Below, piece by piece: positions 18,080 to 27,208 of a stretch of DNA of 64,000 nt. The translations under genes and the position numbers were made by a program. The notes under the pieces were generated by a model. That model was not told where the DNA came from and made no database searches. It worked only from the letters and a program-made list of their open reading frames with translations. Source of the DNA: Sphingobacteriia bacterium RIFOXYC2_FULL_35_18 (lineage in GTDB: Bacteria > Bacteroidota > Bacteroidia > Chitinophagales > Chitinophagaceae); contig MIAG01000009.1 of the NCBI GenBank assembly GCA_001829005.1, forward strand, positions 341,560-405,559, in the 5' to 3' direction. The stretch's first letter is position 1. Every line of letters starts with the position of its first letter.

Positions 18080-19858
18080 ATGAATAACCTGCCTAAAATT
18101 TATACCATTTGTTTGACGCTGTTATGTTACTTTTTGTTTTACGCCTGTAGCAACAAACCATTCTCTTCCACTTCAATTCATGAATTGCAAACGAATGAAG
18201 CTCAAACTAAAAAGACTTCTATTGTAGCTAAGCTTAAAGAAAACGCTCACCTACCAATTGAGAAAAGGATTTCATTATATCATCAACTCAAAAAGGAAAA
18301 TTTTGATTTATACGATTTTGGGAATGAGACCGAATTAACCTTATACGGATACTCGTTTTTATGGGATAACAATTTGGATGATGCGATTTCCATTTTTGGG
18401 CTCATTATTGCTGAATTTCCAAATTCGGCAAATGCTTATGATAGCATGGGCGAGGCCTATCTTCAGGCAAAAGATAGCACTAAAGCACTTCAGTTTTATG
18501 CAAAATCATTGCAGATGAACCCTGATAATTTTTTTGCAGAAGATGTGATTCAGAAAATTAAATTTCCAAATAGTAAACCTTTAACTTCAAAAGAAAAATT
18601 TTCAAAAGTCTACGACACAAAAGGATATCTAGCAGATTTAGACCAATTGGGTCAAAAACTATTGACTGTTCATCCTCATGCTCTGAAATTTATTTCGAAA
18701 GAACAATTTCTTAAAAATATTGAAAATAAAAAATCATTGATTACAGATAAAACCACCTATGCTGAATTTGCTTGGCATTGCAATGCAATAATTGCAAGTA
18801 TTGGTTGTTCTCATACGGCTTCTTCTACTATGCAAAATGATTATAATGAATTTTCAATATTGCCTATAGAGAACAGTTTCCCACTACAAGTAAGATTGAT
18901 TAATAAACAATTATTTGTGGTTAATCCAATGAATAATGCCGATAAGGTAAAAGTAAAAGACGAAATCTTGAGTATCAATGGTATTGAAACCCAAAAACTA
19001 CTCTCAATTATTTTTGACCACACTGTATCGCAAGCTAATATCCAAACGGCTAAAATACAACGGTTTAACACTTTTTTTGCTGCTCAAATACCCTATGCAT
19101 TAGGGTTGCCAAAAACTTTTGAAGTTGTTGTTAAAGAAAGGAATGGCTCCATTCAATTACACAAAGCCACAAAAATGGCAACTGAACTATATAATCCTTC
19201 TATTAATAGTTGCAACAATGATTTGTGTTTAGAAATTGTAGAAGGCAATATAGCTGTTTTAACAATCGCTACTTTCAATTATTATGAGTGGAACAATTAT
19301 GGCGTTTTTAAATCTTTTCTTGATAGCAGTATGAAGGTGATCAACAATAAAGAAATTAAAAATTTAGTAATTGATGTGAGGTATAACGGAGGCGGTTCTC
19401 AACATCCAAGTATTTACTTGCTACAACACCTAATGGATAAACCATTTGTATATTACTCAAAGGCTGAATCTGAAGGAAAAAAAGATATAAGTTACGGTGT
19501 AGAAATGTTTCATCCATTTGAAAATCGTTTTAAGGGGGAAGTCTATTTTTTGATGGATGGAAATGGACATTCTACCACGGGGCATTTTATGAGTTTAGTG
19601 AAAGTACACAACCTAGGAAAAATCGTTGGGGAAGAATTAGGATCTAATCAATTTTGTACCGCTGGACAAACGATGTTTCGTTTACGTAATACAAAATTTG
19701 TAGTCTCTTCGGCAAATAATACACATATATCTACAGCCACAAACTTGCCTGATAATGTTGGTATTCTGCCGGATTATTTTATAACACAAAGTATTGATGA
19801 CTATTTAAATAAAATAGATGCTGTAAAGAATTATACACTTAAGCTTATTAGAAAATAA
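18080..19858 (+). CDS. TPR-containing S41-family peptidase lipoprotein
   Basis: A 592-residue envelope protein. The lipobox is FYAC (Cys23). About residues 100-165 form a tetratricopeptide unit (AYDSMGEAYLQAKDSTKALQ). The C-terminal half is an S41 (tail-specific protease / interphotoreceptor retinoid-binding) domain with VIDVRYNGGGSQHPS and the serine region FLMDGNGHSTTGHFMS. A PDZ-like segment (VKVKDEILSINGIET) lies between. Activity is probable but untested; the exact Ser/Lys dyad is not certain. It is divergent from the membrane regulator at 17070, so it may be regulated by it. Confidence 0.8.
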   Translation: MNNLPKIYTICLTLLCYFLFYACSNKPFSSTSIHELQTNEAQTKKTSIVAKLKENAHLPIEKRISLYHQLKKENFDLYDFGNETELTLYGYSFLWDNNLDDAISIFGLIIAEFPNSANAYDSMGEAYLQAKDSTKALQFYAKSLQMNPDNFFAEDVIQKIKFPNSKPLTSKEKFSKVYDTKGYLADLDQLGQKLLTVHPHALKFISKEQFLKNIENKKSLITDKTTYAEFAWHCNAIIASIGCSHTASSTMQNDYNEFSILPIENSFPLQVRLINKQLFVVNPMNNADKVKVKDEILSINGIETQKLLSIIFDHTVSQANIQTAKIQRFNTFFAAQIPYALGLPKTFEVVVKERNGSIQLHKATKMATELYNPSINSCNNDLCLEIVEGNIAVLTIATFNYYEWNNYGVFKSFLDSSMKVINNKEIKNLVIDVRYNGGGSQHPSIYLLQHLMDKPFVYYSKAESEGKKDISYGVEMFHPFENRFKGEVYFLMDGNGHSTTGHFMSLVKVHNLGKIVGEELGSNQFCTAGQTMFRLRNTKFVVSSANNTHISTATNLPDNVGILPDYFITQSIDDYLNKIDAVKNYTLKLIRK

Positions 19859-19868
19859 TAGTATAAAA

Positions 19869-19901
19869 AAAGGGTCAGTAGTTCATCACTACTGACCCTT
19901 T
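19869..19901. terminator. bidirectional rho-independent terminator
   Basis: A perfect 14-bp stem (19869-19882 with 19888-19901) with a 5-nt loop is flanked by A-rich sequence on the left and T-rich sequence on the right. It sits between the converging genes ending at 19858 and 19927 and could serve both. Confidence 0.9.
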
Positions 19902-19926
19902 AACTTTTTAAGCCTTTCTAAATGAA

Positions 19927-21270
19927 TTAGTTTTTCCTAAAAGCCCATTTACCTATTTCTTTCCAGCCTACTTTTTTACCATACATTAAAATACCTGTAC
20001 GATATACTTTCCCGCTTAACCAGGTAGTTAATAAGAAACTACCGACTAGGGTGAGCATACTTGCAGCCAATTGCCAGTAAGGCACTGTACCTGGAACGCC
20101 ATAGGCAATTCTTGCCATCATCACCATTGGTGAACTAAATGGAATAATACTTGCCCAAGTAGCCATACTCGTGCTTGGATCTTCTACTGCTCTGCTCATA
20201 ATAATGAAAGAGAAAATGATCGGCATAGTAATGGGTAACATTAAACTTTGTGCATCTTGTGGATCTTCGTTAACTACTGAACCAACGGCAGCAAATAAGG
20301 ATGCATAGAATAAGTAACCACCCAAAAAGTAAAATATAAAACATCCAATGATTAATGGCCAGTTGGCAGTACTCATGGTATTTTGAAACTTATATAAATT
20401 TTGCGCAGTTTCTCCAGCTTGTGCTATTGACGCTGCGCCGCCAGGTCCCATTTGTGCATTGGCTTTCTGCAATTCTGCTACTTGCTGTAACACATCTTGT
20501 GGTATAAAAAATTGAGAAGCGGCAATGATACCAAAAATCAACAAGATCCAAACAAAAAACTGGGTTAGCCCCACTGCACCAATCCCAATGATTTTGCCCA
20601 TCATTAATTGAAAAGGTTTTGCACTGCTGATCATTACTTCGGCAATACGATTGGTTTTTTCTTCCATTACCCCACGCATTACCATGGCGCCATAAATAAA
20701 CATGGTGATATAAATTAACATACCACTTCCAAATCCAATTCCATAAGAGAGTGCAGCACTGCTTTCTTTAACTGAATCACCAGTCTCTTCTAATGATTTC
20801 ATTTCAGCAAACTGTGAAGATGATTTAATAGAGTCTAATTGTGCACGATCAATTCCTGCTTGTTGTAACATTTGGTCTTCAATGGCATCGTTGATTCTGT
20901 CCTCAATTTTAGATTCCAAGCTTAAGCCAATTCTTTTTTTAGAGCGAATGATGTACTCTGCTTTGGCAGTGCCCTCAAATTTTGGAATGATAATAATATC
21001 GGTATAGCCTTTCTTTGAATAGTTAGCAGTATCTACATCAGTTGGAAATTCAAATTTGATATCACTTGCATCTCTTAAGTTGCCCTTAAAGAAACCATTC
21101 TGGTCTACTACCGCAATTTTATGCATTTCTTTATCCGTTGCGGCAAGGAATGCAGCTCCTGCTATAAAGCCCACCATAATTAAGGGGGTGAGAATGGTTG
21201 TCAGTAGAAAGCGCTTGTTCATTACTCTACTGAGGTATTCGCGTTGTATAATAATTAATATCTTGTTCAT
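19927..21270 (-). CDS. ABC-2 type transporter permease (NatB-like)
   Basis: A 447-residue inner-membrane protein: one N-terminal helix (RFLLTTILTPLIMVGFIAGA), a large extracytoplasmic loop to about residue 175, then five or six helices. EEKTNRIAEVMISSAKPFQLMMGKIIG is the hallmark of the NatB/ABC-2 permease group. It is translated 4 bp after the ATPase gene. These pairs act as Na+ or drug exporters in known cases; the substrate here is unknown. Confidence 0.88.
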   Translation of the reverse strand: MNKILIIIQREYLSRVMNKRFLLTTILTPLIMVGFIAGAAFLAATDKEMHKIAVVDQNGFFKGNLRDASDIKFEFPTDVDTANYSKKGYTDIIIIPKFEGTAKAEYIIRSKKRIGLSLESKIEDRINDAIEDQMLQQAGIDRAQLDSIKSSSQFAEMKSLEETGDSVKESSAALSYGIGFGSGMLIYITMFIYGAMVMRGVMEEKTNRIAEVMISSAKPFQLMMGKIIGIGAVGLTQFFVWILLIFGIIAASQFFIPQDVLQQVAELQKANAQMGPGGAASIAQAGETAQNLYKFQNTMSTANWPLIIGCFIFYFLGGYLFYASLFAAVGSVVNEDPQDAQSLMLPITMPIIFSFIIMSRAVEDPSTSMATWASIIPFSSPMVMMARIAYGVPGTVPYWQLAASMLTLVGSFLLTTWLSGKVYRTGILMYGKKVGWKEIGKWAFRKN

Positions 21271-21274
21271 ATAA

Positions 21275-22213
21275 TTAGTTGTCTATTTTTTGAAATGCTC
21301 TTGCTGTGGCGTGTGTTCCTTCTACCTGGCTAATGAAAATTTCATTTAGGGTAGGTAGAATTTCATGAAAAGATTCAATGGTGCATTGATTGTTTAAGAA
21401 ATGGGTTAAAATATCATTGCTTTTAAATCCCTCATTAATTTGCAATACCAACTCATTGTCGTTTACATTCACAATATTGAATGCTGGGGCACTTAATGTG
21501 CCTGGCAATTCATTTAATTTAATGCTGAATTTGTTTTCCTTAAACTGCTGCTTAATATTATGAACAGTTCCATCTAAAATCTTTTTACCCAAGTTTACCA
21601 AAACAATATGGTCGCAAATTTCTTCAACCTGTTCCATTCTATGGGTGCTGAAAATGACAGTACTTCCTCTCTTGGCCAATCCATAAATTTCTTCTTTAAT
21701 TAAGTTGGCATTTAGTGGGTCTAATCCGCTGAAAGGTTCATCTAAAATGATGAGTTTGGGTTCATGCAAAACCGTTGTTACAAACTGTAATTTCTGGCTC
21801 ATACCCTTACTAAGGTCTTCCACTTTTTTATTCCACCAAGTTTCCATTTCCAACTTCTTGAACCAAAACTTGATTTTTTGCATCGCTTCTGCTTTGCTCA
21901 AACCCTTTAATTGTGCTAAGTACATGGCTTGCTCACCAATTTTCATTTTCTTGTACAAGCCTCTTTCTTCTGGCATATAGCCAATTTTGATGATGTCGTT
22001 TAACGGATCAAAAGTTTTTCCATCAAATTGAATATGACCACTGTCTGGATAAAAAATCCCCGTAATCATTCTCAATAAAGTGGTTTTACCTGCTCCGTTT
22101 GGACCCAGTAATCCAAAAATACTTCCTTGCTCAATGGAGAAACTAATATCATCCACCGCTTTTTGGGTGGCATAATGTTTTCTCAGATTGGTTAATTCTA
22201 AAATTGCACTCAT
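21275..22213 (-). CDS. ABC transporter ATP-binding protein (NatA-like)
   Basis: A 312-residue ATPase energising the neighbouring permease. Walker A is GLLGPNGAGKTTLLRM (about residue 34 onward), the signature is DLSKGMSQKLQ, Walker B is LIILDEPFSGLDP, and the H-loop is STHRMEQVEEICD. The C-terminal ~90 residues are an extra regulatory segment common in this subgroup. Upstream is a 113-bp region shared with the divergent gene at 22327. Confidence 0.92.
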   Translation of the reverse strand: MSAILELTNLRKHYATQKAVDDISFSIEQGSIFGLLGPNGAGKTTLLRMITGIFYPDSGHIQFDGKTFDPLNDIIKIGYMPEERGLYKKMKIGEQAMYLAQLKGLSKAEAMQKIKFWFKKLEMETWWNKKVEDLSKGMSQKLQFVTTVLHEPKLIILDEPFSGLDPLNANLIKEEIYGLAKRGSTVIFSTHRMEQVEEICDHIVLVNLGKKILDGTVHNIKQQFKENKFSIKLNELPGTLSAPAFNIVNVNDNELVLQINEGFKSNDILTHFLNNQCTIESFHEILPTLNEIFISQVEGTHATARAFQKIDN

Positions 22214-22294
22214 ATGCTTATTTATATATGAACTAAATGTAATGATTAGTGTTGCCTTTCAACAAAATATTACAGGAAAGGCCTTGTTTTTGAG

Positions 22295-22302
22295 TAATTT
22301 TG
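22295..22302 (+). promoter_or_regulatory. candidate -7 element for the phospholipase C-like gene
   Basis: TAATTTTG fits TAnnTTTG. It lies 24 bp before the ATG at 22327 and supports that start over the more upstream ATG at 22300, which would overlap the element. No TTTG box stands at the ideal -33 distance. Confidence 0.4.
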
Positions 22303-22326
22303 CATAAAATATTTAAAGTAAGTGAA

Positions 22327-23310
22327 ATGAAGGGTTTATTAAGGGGGGGGAGAGGTTTTTTATTGGGAATAATGCTTGTTGGATTAAGTAGTTGGGGTTT
22401 TTTGGTACATAGAACCATACACCAGTTAGCCGTTTATCAACTTCCTGCTGAAATGGCTGGCTTTTTTCACAGCAATATGGGCAAGTTGGTATACGATGCA
22501 CCAAGAGCAGACACTAGACGAAATGCCGATAGTACAGAAGCACCCAAGCATTTTATTGATCTAGAACCATTCAATGAAAAGCCCGCTTATGATTTGCCAC
22601 AAGATTTTAATAAAGCCATTGCTCAGTACAGTCTTGATACCTTAACTAAGTATGGGTATGTTCCCTACCAAATTATTGTACTGAAAAACCAATTGACCAA
22701 TGCATTTAAAATGCAAAACAAAGATTCTATTTTGTTTTATGCAGCAGACCTTGGTCATTATATTGGAGATGCTAATGTTCCTTTACATACCACTATCAAT
22801 TACGATGGTCAATTAACCAATCAACAAGGCTTGCATAGTTTATGGGAATCAATGATTCCTGAATTGGAAATAGAGCAATACAATTTATACAGTGGTCATA
22901 AAGTTCGTTATTTACGAAATCCTATAAAAGATGTTTTCCGCGCCATTAAAAGAGCGCATGAATTGGTGCCGACTATGTTAGCAAAAGAAGTAGAAATTAG
23001 TGTAGCATTTACCGATTCTACTAAGTATCGCTATCAAATGCGAAACGGAAAACAATCTAGGTCTTATACTACTGCTTTTGCAAAAGCTTATTCCGAAAAA
23101 TTGAAGCCTACAATTAATCAACAGCTGCTTCATTCTGCAGATATGATTGCTGATTTTTGGTATACCGCTTGGGTAGATGCAGGCAAGCCTAATTTAAGCG
23201 GCATTACCAATTGGTCTGATGAAAAGAAAGAACAATATGCTACTGAACAAGCAGCTTATCATTCTAACTCTTTGATCAAAGAAAATTTATTGGAGGCAAG
23301 GAAAAAGTAG
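22327..23310 (+). CDS. zinc-dependent phospholipase C / S1-P1-like hydrolase, exported
   Basis: A 327-residue exported protein. After a signal peptide, the mature N terminus carries WGFLVHRTIHQLAVYQLP, where the Trp and His residues correspond to the trinuclear zinc site of the phospholipase C / P1 nuclease fold. Further metal ligands are suggested by DLGHYIGDANVPLHTTINYDG and by LHSLWESMIPE, while the C-terminal DMIADFWYTAWVDAG closes the fold. Substrate (phospholipid or nucleic acid) is undecided. Oddly, codons 6-8 contain a run of eight G (22343-22350), in an AT-rich gene. Start chosen by the promoter element and the signal peptide. Confidence 0.82.
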   Translation: MKGLLRGGRGFLLGIMLVGLSSWGFLVHRTIHQLAVYQLPAEMAGFFHSNMGKLVYDAPRADTRRNADSTEAPKHFIDLEPFNEKPAYDLPQDFNKAIAQYSLDTLTKYGYVPYQIIVLKNQLTNAFKMQNKDSILFYAADLGHYIGDANVPLHTTINYDGQLTNQQGLHSLWESMIPELEIEQYNLYSGHKVRYLRNPIKDVFRAIKRAHELVPTMLAKEVEISVAFTDSTKYRYQMRNGKQSRSYTTAFAKAYSEKLKPTINQQLLHSADMIADFWYTAWVDAGKPNLSGITNWSDEKKEQYATEQAAYHSNSLIKENLLEARKK

Positions 23311-23319
23311 GGGAGTATT

Positions 23320-24891
23320 TTAAGCCCATACTAAGGCAATTTGCCTTGCTAATCTTTGGCCATCCATTGCAGCGCTTACAATCCCACCTGCATATCCAGC
23401 ACCTTCACCACATGGGTATAAATTATTCAATTGTGGATGCGTTAGTGTTGTGGCATCTCTAGGAATTCGGATAGGAGAGGAAGTTCTACTTTCTGTTGCT
23501 ACCAATACTGCTTCATTGGTATAATAGCCTTTCATTTTTGCTCCAAACATTTTTAGTGCACCTTGTAAACTTTCTCGAATAAAAGATGGTAATACTTCTT
23601 TTAAATTAGCTGAAGCCAGTCCTGGCAAATAACTGCAACTGGGTAAGTCACTAGAAACTTTATTATTACAGAAGTCAACCATTCTTTGCGCTGGTGCTAC
23701 AAATTTTCCACCGCCTGCATTGAATGCTTTCTGTTCTACCGATTGTTGAAAATCCATGAGTAGTAATGGGTCTATTGAAGACTTCTTAAAATATTTCAGT
23801 GCATCTGTTTCTGCAACTTGCACTACCATGCCGCTATTGGCAAATGGATTGTTTCTTTTACTTGGGCTCCAGCCGTTCACGACTAATTCGCCGGGATCTG
23901 TTGAAGCGGTGGCTATAATCCCCCCTGGGCACATACAAAAACTAAATACGCCTCGTTGATTAACTTGTTCTACTAAACTATAAGAAGCAGGAGGTAAATA
24001 TGCTCCCCGTAAATCGCAATGATATTGTGCTGCATCAATGATGCTTTGTGGATGTTCTATTCTAACGCCTAATGCAAATGGCTTTGCTTCAATTAAAATA
24101 TTTTTTTCTTGCAACATTCTAAAAATATCTCGAGCAGAGTGTCCGGTTGCCAATATATATGCATCTGCAGAAAATCGATTTCCATCTGCGGTGATGAGTT
24201 CATGAATTGCATCCTCCTTGGTAACTAAATTGGTAACCTTAGTTTCAAAATGGACTTCTCCGCCAGCTGCAATAATTTGCTCACGCATAGCAGAAATAAT
24301 CTGCGGTAATTTATTGGTGCCAATATGCGGATGTGATTGGTATAAAATTTTTTCTTCTGCACCAAACTGATAAAACAATTGCAACACTTTATCAATACTG
24401 CCTCTTTTACTGCTGCGTGTGTATAGTTTTCCATCACTATAAGTGCCGGCTCCTCCCTCGCCAAAGCAATAATTGCTATCGGGGTTAATAATGCCTTCTT
24501 TATTTAGTACAGCTAAATCTCTTCTTCTGGCTTTAACGTCTTTGCCTCTTTCTAGAATGATGGGTTTAATTCCTAATTCAATTAATTCCAATGCTGCAAA
24601 TAATCCAGCTGGCCCTGCGCCAATGATGATGACGCTTTTTGCATTGGATGGAATGCTCTCTAATGGAACACTAATTCTATTACGCGATATATATGGCTCG
24701 TTAATATAAGCTTGTAGGGTTAGGTTGATCCAAACTTGCTGCCTACTTCGGGCATCTATGGATTGTTTGAGTGTTCTGTATCCAGTAATGGCTGAAATAG
24801 GAACCCCAGCAGACTGCGCAATCAATTGATGCACTTGTTCTGTTAGAGCAGCTTCTTCCGGCTTTAGTTTTAAACTGATTTGTTTTTGCAT
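23320..24891 (-). CDS. FAD-dependent dehydrogenase-like protein (COG2509-type)
   Basis: A 523-residue flavoprotein. After an N-terminal ~90-residue region (SAGVPISAITGYRTLKQSID), the dinucleotide-binding motif VIIIGAGPAGLFAALELIELG leads to CFGEGGAGTYSDGKLYTRS and ends with YPCGEGAGYAGGIVSAAMDG. These are the marks of the uncharacterised FAD-dependent protein family found widely in bacteria. Its reaction is not established. It is convergent with the phospholipase C-like gene (9 bp apart). Confidence 0.85.
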   Translation of the reverse strand: MQKQISLKLKPEEAALTEQVHQLIAQSAGVPISAITGYRTLKQSIDARSRQQVWINLTLQAYINEPYISRNRISVPLESIPSNAKSVIIIGAGPAGLFAALELIELGIKPIILERGKDVKARRRDLAVLNKEGIINPDSNYCFGEGGAGTYSDGKLYTRSSKRGSIDKVLQLFYQFGAEEKILYQSHPHIGTNKLPQIISAMREQIIAAGGEVHFETKVTNLVTKEDAIHELITADGNRFSADAYILATGHSARDIFRMLQEKNILIEAKPFALGVRIEHPQSIIDAAQYHCDLRGAYLPPASYSLVEQVNQRGVFSFCMCPGGIIATASTDPGELVVNGWSPSKRNNPFANSGMVVQVAETDALKYFKKSSIDPLLLMDFQQSVEQKAFNAGGGKFVAPAQRMVDFCNNKVSSDLPSCSYLPGLASANLKEVLPSFIRESLQGALKMFGAKMKGYYTNEAVLVATESRTSSPIRIPRDATTLTHPQLNNLYPCGEGAGYAGGIVSAAMDGQRLARQIALVWA

Positions 24892-24928
24892 ACTGTCAGG
24901 TGTTGATCCTAAAAAGTAGTTGGGTATT

Positions 24929-25303
24929 TTAGAAAGGCAAGTCGTCTACCACTTCTCCTGGAGGAGGCATATCATTGTAATTGGCAGATGGGGGCATGTC
25001 TACATCACTGGTGAGTTTAACCGTTTCCATTCTCCAAGCGTCTAAGTTGGTGATATAATTTTCACGACCATCTTTCATCCACTTAGTCCCTTTAATATTG
25101 AACATCACTTTTACTTCCTCTCCTAAATTAAAGCGATCAGGCATAGCTGTTTTATCTTGAACACATTGAAACTTTACGTAATTGGTAATGGTTCTTCCAT
25201 TAATATCTTCTGATTTTTCAATAACAAATTCCCTGGTTTTGAAATTTTCTGTACGTTGAACTATATCAAATTTGGCAACCAATTTGCCGGTGATTTCATA
25301 ACT
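24929..25303 (-). CDS. DUF3127 family protein (single-strand-binding-like)
   Basis: A 124-residue protein starting MSYEITGKLVAKFDIVQRTE and containing REFVIEKSED and YVKFQCVQDKTAMPDRF, the signature of DUF3127. The fold is OB-like and the acidic tail ends DDLPF, like the tail of SSB proteins, so a role at single-stranded DNA is plausible but unproven. I chose the ATG at 25303, because the 23 residues of the longer frame (to 25372) do not look like the family and would run into the promoter region of the divergent gene. Confidence 0.85.
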   Translation of the reverse strand, partial: SYEITGKLVAKFDIVQRTENFKTREFVIEKSEDINGRTITNYVKFQCVQDKTAMPDRFNLGEEVKVMFNIKGTKWMKDGRENYITNLDAWRMETVKLTSDVDMPPSANYNDMPPPGEVVDDLPF

Positions 25304-25386
25304 CATGTTTCTGCTTTTATTTACAACAAAAGTAGGTTTAAATTTTCCAATTATTATTGTACCTTTCTTCACTTCAATGTTTATTC

Positions 25387-26136
25387 ATGCGTATTGTATC
25401 AATTTTTTATAGTGGGTTTATTTTGTTGGTGTTGGGATGTGGAACTACTCAAGTACCCAAGTCGGTTAGTTATTTGGGGTACCCTGTTTCTCCTAAGATC
25501 AAAGCAGATACAGCTTTACTCAATTTAATACAACCTTATTCAGTAGAAGTAAACCGAACAATGAATAATATTATTGGCTTTACTCCAACTACCATGACCA
25601 AGCGCTTGCCTGAAAGTGGTTTGGGAAATTTTATGGCCGACTGTATGAAGGAAATGGCATCCAAAAAATTTGGTATGCCGGTAGACATTGCATTCATGAA
25701 TCAGGGTGGAATAAGAGCAAACATTAACAAGGGAAATATTACGGTTGGTAATGTGTATGAGTTAATGCCTTTCGATAATTTATTGGTCATACAAGAATTA
25801 AAGGGAGCGGTGATTGAAGCATTACTCAATCATATTGCGGCTGATGGAGGTTGGCCTATTTCATCGGGTTCTTCATTTAAGATTAAGAATAAACAAGCAG
25901 TAGATATTATCATCAATGGCAAGCCATTGGATCGCAATGCCACTTATATAACGGCCAATTCAGATTATATAGCACAAGGGGGGAGCGATGCCGCTATGTT
26001 AAAAGCATTCCCTTTTCAGAACAAAGGGTATTTAATTCGAGATGCATTAATTGAATACATCAAGCAAATTACCGCCAGCGGGAAACCCGTTGATGCTAAA
26101 ATTGAAAACCGAGTAACCAGCAGCAAAAATGAATAG
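25387..26136 (+). CDS. 5'-nucleotidase C-terminal domain lipoprotein
   Basis: A 249-residue protein equal to the C-terminal substrate-binding domain of UshA-type 5'-nucleotidases, here encoded alone. The lipobox is LVLGC (Cys17). Domain marks are LPESGLGNFMADCMKE, FMNQGGIRANINKGNITVGNVYELMPFDN and YITANSDYIAQGGSDA. The ATG at 25387 was preferred because the upstream extension would precede the signal peptide. The stop overlaps the start of the catalytic-domain gene by 8 bp, so the two halves are coupled, with the usual domain order reversed. Confidence 0.88.
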   Translation: MRIVSIFYSGFILLVLGCGTTQVPKSVSYLGYPVSPKIKADTALLNLIQPYSVEVNRTMNNIIGFTPTTMTKRLPESGLGNFMADCMKEMASKKFGMPVDIAFMNQGGIRANINKGNITVGNVYELMPFDNLLVIQELKGAVIEALLNHIAADGGWPISSGSSFKIKNKQAVDIIINGKPLDRNATYITANSDYIAQGGSDAAMLKAFPFQNKGYLIRDALIEYIKQITASGKPVDAKIENRVTSSKNE

Positions 26137-27067
26137 AAGACATTTTATTAAGCAAACAACATTGGCAAGTTCTGCAGTAATGGCTAGCAGCTTAGCTGGA
26201 ACTTCTTTATTGAATGCGCAAGGCATTCCAGAACAATCATTGCTCACCATTTTGCATACCAATGATGTTCATAGTCGATTGGATCCTTTTCCGATGGATG
26301 GAAGTCGAAACCAAGGATTGGGTGGGGTTGCGGCTAGGGCTTCATTAATTCAAGCAATTCGGGAAGAGAATAATCCTACACTATTATTAGATGCAGGGGA
26401 TATTTTTCAAGGAACTCCTTATTTTAATTTATACAAAGGAGAACCTGAAATTAAAGCGATGAGTAAAATGGGCTATGATGCCGTTACCATGGGTAATCAT
26501 GATTTTGATGCGGGGATTGAAAATTTTGCGAATCAATTGCAACATGCTCGTTTTCCAGTAGTCATTAGTAATTATGATTTTGCTGGTACACCTATGGAAT
26601 ATAATTATAAGCCCTATACCATTATACAAAAAGGAAAGCAACGCATTGGAATTTTAGGACTGGGTATTGAATTGGAAGGATTGGTTCCAAAGAATTTATA
26701 TGGTAATACCGTTTATAAAGACCCCATTGTTGCTGCGAATGAAACAGCAGAAATTCTGCGACAAAAAAAATGCGATTTAATCATTTGCTTATCTCATTTG
26801 GGCGATAAGTATAATGAGAATAAAGTGAGTGATGAAATATTAGCAAAAGAGAGTCGGAACATCGATTTGATTATTGGGGGGCATACCCACCGCTTTTTTG
26901 ATCAACCTAGAAAATATACCAACAAAGACGGTGGGGATATTTTGGTGAACCAAATGGGCTGGGGAGGCATCCAAATGGGTCGTTTGGATTATAATTTTTC
27001 GGCTAGCAAAAGAAAAAATTCGCCGAAAGCCCATACTGTAGTTATAATGAGAAAACCTAACGAATAA
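26129..27067 (+). CDS. 5'-nucleotidase metallophosphatase domain protein, Tat-exported
   Basis: A 312-residue calcineurin-type phosphoesterase, the catalytic half of a 5'-nucleotidase. The N terminus NRRHFIKQTTLASSAVMASS is a twin-arginine signal. Metal and catalytic motifs follow in order: LHTNDVHSRLDP, LLDAGDIFQGTPYF, TMGNHDFDAG, ICLSHLGDKYNE and IIGGHTHRFFDQP. It presumably works outside the cytoplasm with the lipoprotein at 25387, with which it overlaps. It ends 141 bp ahead of dnaA. Confidence 0.9.
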   Translation: MNRRHFIKQTTLASSAVMASSLAGTSLLNAQGIPEQSLLTILHTNDVHSRLDPFPMDGSRNQGLGGVAARASLIQAIREENNPTLLLDAGDIFQGTPYFNLYKGEPEIKAMSKMGYDAVTMGNHDFDAGIENFANQLQHARFPVVISNYDFAGTPMEYNYKPYTIIQKGKQRIGILGLGIELEGLVPKNLYGNTVYKDPIVAANETAEILRQKKCDLIICLSHLGDKYNENKVSDEILAKESRNIDLIIGGHTHRFFDQPRKYTNKDGGDILVNQMGWGGIQMGRLDYNFSASKRKNSPKAHTVVIMRKPNE

Positions 27068-27208
27068 AAAAATTTTTTTTTCAACATAAAGTCTACATAT
27101 TCGCATCCCTATTTTATTTTTTAAACATATCCACATATGGGGAAAATAAGATAACTTGTAGGAATAGATAAAACTTAACTGATTATATAAAATTGTTCAC
27201 TTTTTTGT

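Noticed and set aside
27068..27208. Possible chromosomal origin upstream of dnaA
   Set aside because: Only one near-match to a DnaA box and no cluster; no dnaN or other origin genes nearby, so not annotated as oriC.
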